Shown: positions 60,242 to 64,000 of the stretch, in pieces
Position numbering within the stretch: position 1 is the first letter of the stretch
Layout of the letters: each line of letters opens with the position of its first letter
Assembly (NCBI GenBank): GCA_965229715.1
Contig: CBDDJL010000002.1
Span: forward strand, 2,418,001 to 2,482,000
Direction: 5' to 3'
Length of the DNA: 64,000 nt
Source of the DNA: JAVJST01 sp965229715
Lineage (GTDB): Bacteria > Pseudomonadota > Alphaproteobacteria > Rhodospirillales > Casp-alpha2
Translations under genes and position numbers: made by a program
Notes under the pieces: generated by a model
What the model saw: the letters and a program-made list of their open reading frames with translations, nothing else
The model's database searches: none
What the model was told of the DNA's origin: nothing

Positions 60242-62194
60242 TCACTTCCGCAGGGTCTCGATGAGCAGCGTCGCCGCCGGGTTGCGCGGGTTGGGCCATT
60301 CGTCGAACGCCCGTTGGAACGCGACCTGCGCGCCCGCGCGGTCGTTCTCGCGCAGGCGCAGGTGGCCACGCAGTTCGTGCAGCCGCGCCCGTTCGCGCTT
60401 CGACACCACCGGGCTCGTCCCCGCGAGTTCTGCGGCCGCGTCGATCCACTTGCCGATCAGGGTTGGCTCCCCCTGGCCCAGGGCGCCCTCGATGGCGCCG
60501 AGTTGTCCGAAGAACGACGTCGCGAGCCGGTGCAGGTCCTGGTTGACTCGCCGCGTGGTGTCCGCGTCTCTCGAGCCAGCTCCGATGCGCGCGAGGACCG
60601 ACGCTTGCCGCCGGATCAGCGTGGCACGATGCGCGATCAGCCCGGGATCGCCGCGGTCGTCGAGCTCGAGAGCGCGGTCCAGGAACGCCCGGATCTTCTG
60701 GTGCATCGCGACCTGCTGACGTTCGTTGTCCCGCAGGACCTCGTGATAGAGGCCGAAGTCGATCATGCCGAAGCCGTGATCGTACGGCGCCATGAAGTAG
60801 ACGGGTCGCTCGGTGGTCGCGATGAACTCGCGGATGATCGCGCGCTTCTGCTCGCGCGGGGTCGTGGGGGCGAACAACCGGTTGCGGAAGACGTAGCCCT
60901 CGGCGTTCATCAGCGTGATGTCCGGGCGGACGCCGAGGACGTGGTGGGCGAACGCGAGCGGTCCGAGGTTGGTGTCGCCGGTCGTGAAGACCACGGCATT
61001 CGACTTGACCGTTGCCAGGACCGTCGTCGCGTAGTCCTCGGCATAGTCGAGTGTGCGGCAATCGTTGCGCTGCAGACCGGTCCAACCGACCCAGCCGAGC
61101 GTGATCGCGGCGAGGACGGAGCTCACGACCACGCCACGTCGGAGCTTCGTCGAGATCGCGGCCAGCCCGGCTCCGATCCACAGCGCTCCGATGCCGAACG
61201 CAGGCAACGGATAGGTCCGGTAGACCGCTTCGGCAGCGAACGAGTAGTCGAGGTTGAGCAGCGCGAACAGCACGGTCGAGGTGCCGGCCCAACCGCAGAC
61301 CAGTGCGACCGTGACCGGCCGCGCGGCGCTGCGCCAGAGTGTCACGCATCCGACCACGGCGAGCGCGAGCCCGAGCCACGAGTGTTGCGCGACGAACTCA
61401 CGACCGAGGAACCACTGGAACTGCAACTTGTCCGCGATGCCGGCACTCGGACTGTTCTCGACCGCGGCGTAGTCCCGTCGGCTGACGAACGCCCAGAGAT
61501 CCTCGATCGGTCCCGAGAAGCTGACCAACGGATCGGCGTGCGAGCGGGCGAGCATCAAGCCGTAGGGCAGCAGCCCGAGCAGGACCGCGATGCCCATCAG
61601 CGGCAGCGCACGCAGCAGTTCCCGTCGGCGCGGCCAGACGAGCAGCAGCAGGCACGGTGACGCGAGCGCGATGAGTGGCCACTGGTTCGTGAGGCTCAGC
61701 CCGAAGACGAACGCGAACCAGACGGCGCGTTGCCGCCCGCCGCGCTCCCGGTAGCGCAGCGCGAGTGCGATCAGCCCGAACGTGAACGCGGCGTTGAGCG
61801 TGTAGACCTCGGCGACGATCGCCTGGGACCAGAGGCCGGGGGACAGGGCGAACAGCAGGCCCGAGACCATCGCGAAACCCGGTGCGATGCCGATCATGCG
61901 CGCGACCGCATACAGCGCAACGCTCGCGAGTGCGGCGCACGTCGCGCTCAGTCCGTGCACGGCGGTGGCGACGTGGTCCGGGGCGACGCAGCTGCTCACC
62001 AGGGCGGCCAGCGCCGTGTAGGTCGGATACCCCGGCGGATGCGGAATCCCGAAGTGATACGCGCTCACGAGGAAGCTGCCGGAGTCCTCGAGCGTGACGG
62101 TGTCCGGCATCGTCGCCCAGTACGCGGTGAGCGCGATGGCGCAGATCGCGATTGCGGCACACCAGGGCGGGCACGAGAACGGTCGTGTCGGCAT
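60242..62194 (-). CDS. DUF2723 membrane protein (GT-C-like)
   Basis: 650 residues. About ten membrane helices occupy residues 1-400, with the DUF2723 block TLEDSGSFLVSAYHFGIPHP and GYPTYTALAALV followed by HGLSATCAALASVALYAVAR, and LWSQAIVAEVYTLNAAFTFG. The last ~250 residues are soluble and helical with a TPR-like end (LRLRENDRAGAQVAFQRAFDE). DUF2723 proteins resemble protein O-mannosyltransferases and occur in Bacteroidetes and planctomycetes; the reaction is not settled. The stop is 8 bp from the lipoprotein start, suggesting one transcript. Confidence 0.88.
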   Translation of the reverse strand: MPTRPFSCPPWCAAIAICAIALTAYWATMPDTVTLEDSGSFLVSAYHFGIPHPPGYPTYTALAALVSSCVAPDHVATAVHGLSATCAALASVALYAVARMIGIAPGFAMVSGLLFALSPGLWSQAIVAEVYTLNAAFTFGLIALALRYRERGGRQRAVWFAFVFGLSLTNQWPLIALASPCLLLLVWPRRRELLRALPLMGIAVLLGLLPYGLMLARSHADPLVSFSGPIEDLWAFVSRRDYAAVENSPSAGIADKLQFQWFLGREFVAQHSWLGLALAVVGCVTLWRSAARPVTVALVCGWAGTSTVLFALLNLDYSFAAEAVYRTYPLPAFGIGALWIGAGLAAISTKLRRGVVVSSVLAAITLGWVGWTGLQRNDCRTLDYAEDYATTVLATVKSNAVVFTTGDTNLGPLAFAHHVLGVRPDITLMNAEGYVFRNRLFAPTTPREQKRAIIREFIATTERPVYFMAPYDHGFGMIDFGLYHEVLRDNERQQVAMHQKIRAFLDRALELDDRGDPGLIAHRATLIRRQASVLARIGAGSRDADTTRRVNQDLHRLATSFFGQLGAIEGALGQGEPTLIGKWIDAAAELAGTSPVVSKRERARLHELRGHLRLRENDRAGAQVAFQRAFDEWPNPRNPAATLLIETLRK

Positions 62195-62426
62195 CAGGGG
62201 GACAGTCTCGCGGTGAGCGGCGTCGACACCAACCCGTTCCTGTCGAGTCGGACGGACGATCTCGCTGTCGGCTCACCGTGCCGCCTGCGCGCTACGCCGA
62301 AACACGGGCAGATCGCGCGTGTCCCAGGGTCTCACACAACCGGTAACAGCGTTGTATGGTTCACCGCGCTCCTGCTCCCCCCAGGAGCGCAATCTCAGCT
62401 CTGTTTCCCAACCCAGCATCAGGTTC

Positions 62427-64000
62427 ATGCAAATCCGTTCGCTTGCCCTCGCCAGCCTCGCCGCTGGTCTCGTCACCTCGGCCGCCTCTGCGCAGCAGTA
62501 CGGCGCCGTCCTCTTCAGCTTCCCGGCTCCTGCCAACGCCACCACGCCGGTCGGTCTCGACTCGACCAGCATCGCGGGTGTCGGCCCCGACATCTACGTC
62601 GTCGATCTCGCCAACGACACCTGGGATACCGTCAATGGTTCGACGGGCATCTCAACGGGTCCGACGATCTCGGTTGCGCCCAACACGGGCAGCCCGATCG
62701 GCATCACGCGTGACGTCACGAACGTCTACGTGACCGACACGACCGACGACGACGTCGACATCTACGACACCGCTGGCGTGTACATCTCCAGCATCCCGGT
62801 CGCGACCGAGACGACCTTCCCCGAGGGTGTGGCCTGGAGCCTCATCAACAACCACCTCTACGTCGTCGACGGCACGGCGTCGGAGATCGAAGAGTACGAC
62901 CTCAACGTCACCCCGCCGGTGCACGTGATGACCTACCCGGTCAACGGGAGCTCGCTCGATGGCATCGCCCACGACGTCAACACCAATACCTTCTGGGTGT
63001 ACGACAGCGGCACCGACAGCATCCGCAACTACGACGCCTCGTTCGTCGAAATCGGCTCGATCCCGGGGACGGCCTTCTACGGCTTCGGCACGGGTGAAGG
63101 CCTCGCGTTCGTCAACAACATCGTCTACGTATGCGCGACGGGTCAGGACACGATCGTCGCCTTCAACGTCGACCCCAACTCGCCGCAGCCGGCCGTCCTG
63201 ACGGCGGTCGCCGAGCCGACGCTGAACACCGGCACGCTGGGCGCGGGCCCGTTGGTCGAGTTCGACGACGGTGATTTCCTCCGCTGGGAGATGGGTGCTG
63301 GCAGCAGCACGGCCGTCATCTGCGCGGTCGTCGCCAACTTCGCCAACGGCCAGACGCCGACCGGCGTGACCCCGGGTCTGCCGGGCTTCAACCAGCTGAA
63401 CACGCTGTCCGGCCACCCGGGCGCCGAGGTCATCCTGCCCCCGTACATCGTGGGCAACCAGCACAGCTTCCAGGTCCCGGCCGGCTTCTTCGGGTTTGCC
63501 GAAGGCATCCGCATCCAGGGTCTGACGCTCGAGCCGACGCTCTCGCCGATCCCGGCGCTCGCGACCGGCGAGACGATCAACCTGTTCCGCCGCTTCAACG
63601 CGACGTGCAGCATCTCGGAAGACTTCGAGGCCGTGGCGAACGGTCTCGGCAGCTACCCGCTCGGCTGGGCCACGGGTGCGGGCGGCACCGCCTGGACCTG
63701 TGACTCGGGCGGCACGACCTCGACGGCCACCGGCCCGAACACCGGTGCCAACGCCACTGCGAACTACATGTACTGCGAGACCAGCGGCTCGGGCGGTACG
63801 GCGACGTTCATCATGGACAGCGCCGTCTACTCGGCCGCCGGGATCAGCAACCTGAAGTTCGATCTCAGCCGCGTCGGTGCCTCGATCGGCACCCTCGAGG
63901 TTCGCATGGGCGACGGCACGGGCACGTTCCCGACCGTCCTCGCGACGTTCACCGGCCCGGTGGCCGGCGAGTGGAACCTCGTCAACCTGCCGTTCACGGC
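62427..64000 (+). CDS. Secreted beta-propeller/MAM-like protein (3' end beyond window)
   Basis: At least 524 residues from the ATG at 62427. A signal peptide (MQIRSLALASLAAGLVTSAA) precedes about 250 residues of propeller-like blades (GITRDVTNVYVTDTTDDDV, GVAWSLINNHLYVVDGTASE, DGIAHDVNTNTFWVYDSG) as in NHL/SMP-type proteins. From about residue 395 a DFEAVANGLGSYPLGWATG segment begins a MAM-like or jelly-roll domain. The 232-bp gap upstream shows no other gene. Probably a surface or extracellular binding protein. Confidence 0.85.
   Translation, partial: MQIRSLALASLAAGLVTSAASAQQYGAVLFSFPAPANATTPVGLDSTSIAGVGPDIYVVDLANDTWDTVNGSTGISTGPTISVAPNTGSPIGITRDVTNVYVTDTTDDDVDIYDTAGVYISSIPVATETTFPEGVAWSLINNHLYVVDGTASEIEEYDLNVTPPVHVMTYPVNGSSLDGIAHDVNTNTFWVYDSGTDSIRNYDASFVEIGSIPGTAFYGFGTGEGLAFVNNIVYVCATGQDTIVAFNVDPNSPQPAVLTAVAEPTLNTGTLGAGPLVEFDDGDFLRWEMGAGSSTAVICAVVANFANGQTPTGVTPGLPGFNQLNTLSGHPGAEVILPPYIVGNQHSFQVPAGFFGFAEGIRIQGLTLEPTLSPIPALATGETINLFRRFNATCSISEDFEAVANGLGSYPLGWATGAGGTAWTCDSGGTTSTATGPNTGANATANYMYCETSGSGGTATFIMDSAVYSAAGISNLKFDLSRVGASIGTLEVRMGDGTGTFPTVLATFTGPVAGEWNLVNLPFT

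Noticed and set aside
58539..61379. An N-terminal extension of the toroid lipoprotein to 946 residues
   Set aside because: The extension is Arg-rich and overlaps the DUF2723 gene in another frame; the signal peptide and lipobox start at 60233.
1..64000. rRNA genes, tRNA genes, CRISPR arrays, prophage or toxin-antitoxin loci
   Set aside because: Looked for on both strands by eye; no conserved RNA segments, regularly spaced identical repeats or phage structural genes were found.

Overview
The window reads as two unrelated genomes joined end to end near position 24,175. Bases 1 to about 24,174 look like an alphaproteobacterium of Rhodospirillales type: genes such as pdxH, fabI, aroC, tlyA and csp, the gene order histone deacetylase-like / xseB / ispA / dxs / tlyA, and small intergenic repeats. 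Bases from about 24,175 to the end look like a planctomycete: visibly higher GC, many GTG starts, secreted proteins with a recognisable planctomycete C-terminal domain, ECF sigma factors with unusual partners, a PmoA-like DUF6807 protein and DUF4384. A membrane-fusion protein is cut off on the left of the join and the C-terminus of a terpenoid-cyclase-like protein begins on the right. No mobile element lies there, so a metagenomic assembly chimera is the simplest reading.

Left part. It opens with a membrane-anchored coiled-coil protein of at least 960 residues built from 25-residue repeats (it runs off the left edge). Next come a glycosyltransferase-TPR fusion and an SDR, an SRAP protein, an MFS transporter, a tandem universal stress protein, a CDF metal transporter translationally coupled to pdxH, and a glycine-zipper lipoprotein. 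fabI, aroC and a rhodanese follow in one direction. Then come an outer-membrane beta-barrel with promoter and terminator, a PAS-like protein, the isoprenoid/RNA group tlyA, dxs, ispA and xseB, a histone deacetylase family protein, a cold-shock gene with a long leader and a 59-residue small ORF, and a TetR regulator divergent from the truncated efflux fusion protein with an operator-like palindrome between them.

Right part. It carries glutamate dehydrogenase, DinB proteins, a secreted Arg/Glu-rich protein, a PA0069-type radical SAM protein with rlmH, a hybrid histidine kinase, a GT2/DUF2304 pair, a KamA-family radical SAM enzyme, queA and a frameshifted queG, thiE, a di-haem peroxidase, an Upf1-like helicase, and two sigma modules: ECF sigma / zf-HC2-TPR anti-sigma candidate / exported protein, and ECF sigma / membrane LRR protein. 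Further on are glycerophosphodiesterase, a class V aminotransferase, gmhA, a cyclase-like toroid protein, and a coupled group of DUF6807, toroid lipoprotein and DUF2723 genes. A secreted propeller-like protein runs off the right edge.

The most notable non-genic structure is in the right part. One palindromic repeat family fills the gaps between convergent gene pairs like a bidirectional terminator. A second MITE-like family has terminal inverted repeats. A 54-bp tandem array has its last unit over the start of queA. Two right-half genes carry frameshifts, which may be sequencing error or decay. I saw no rRNA, tRNA, CRISPR array or prophage.
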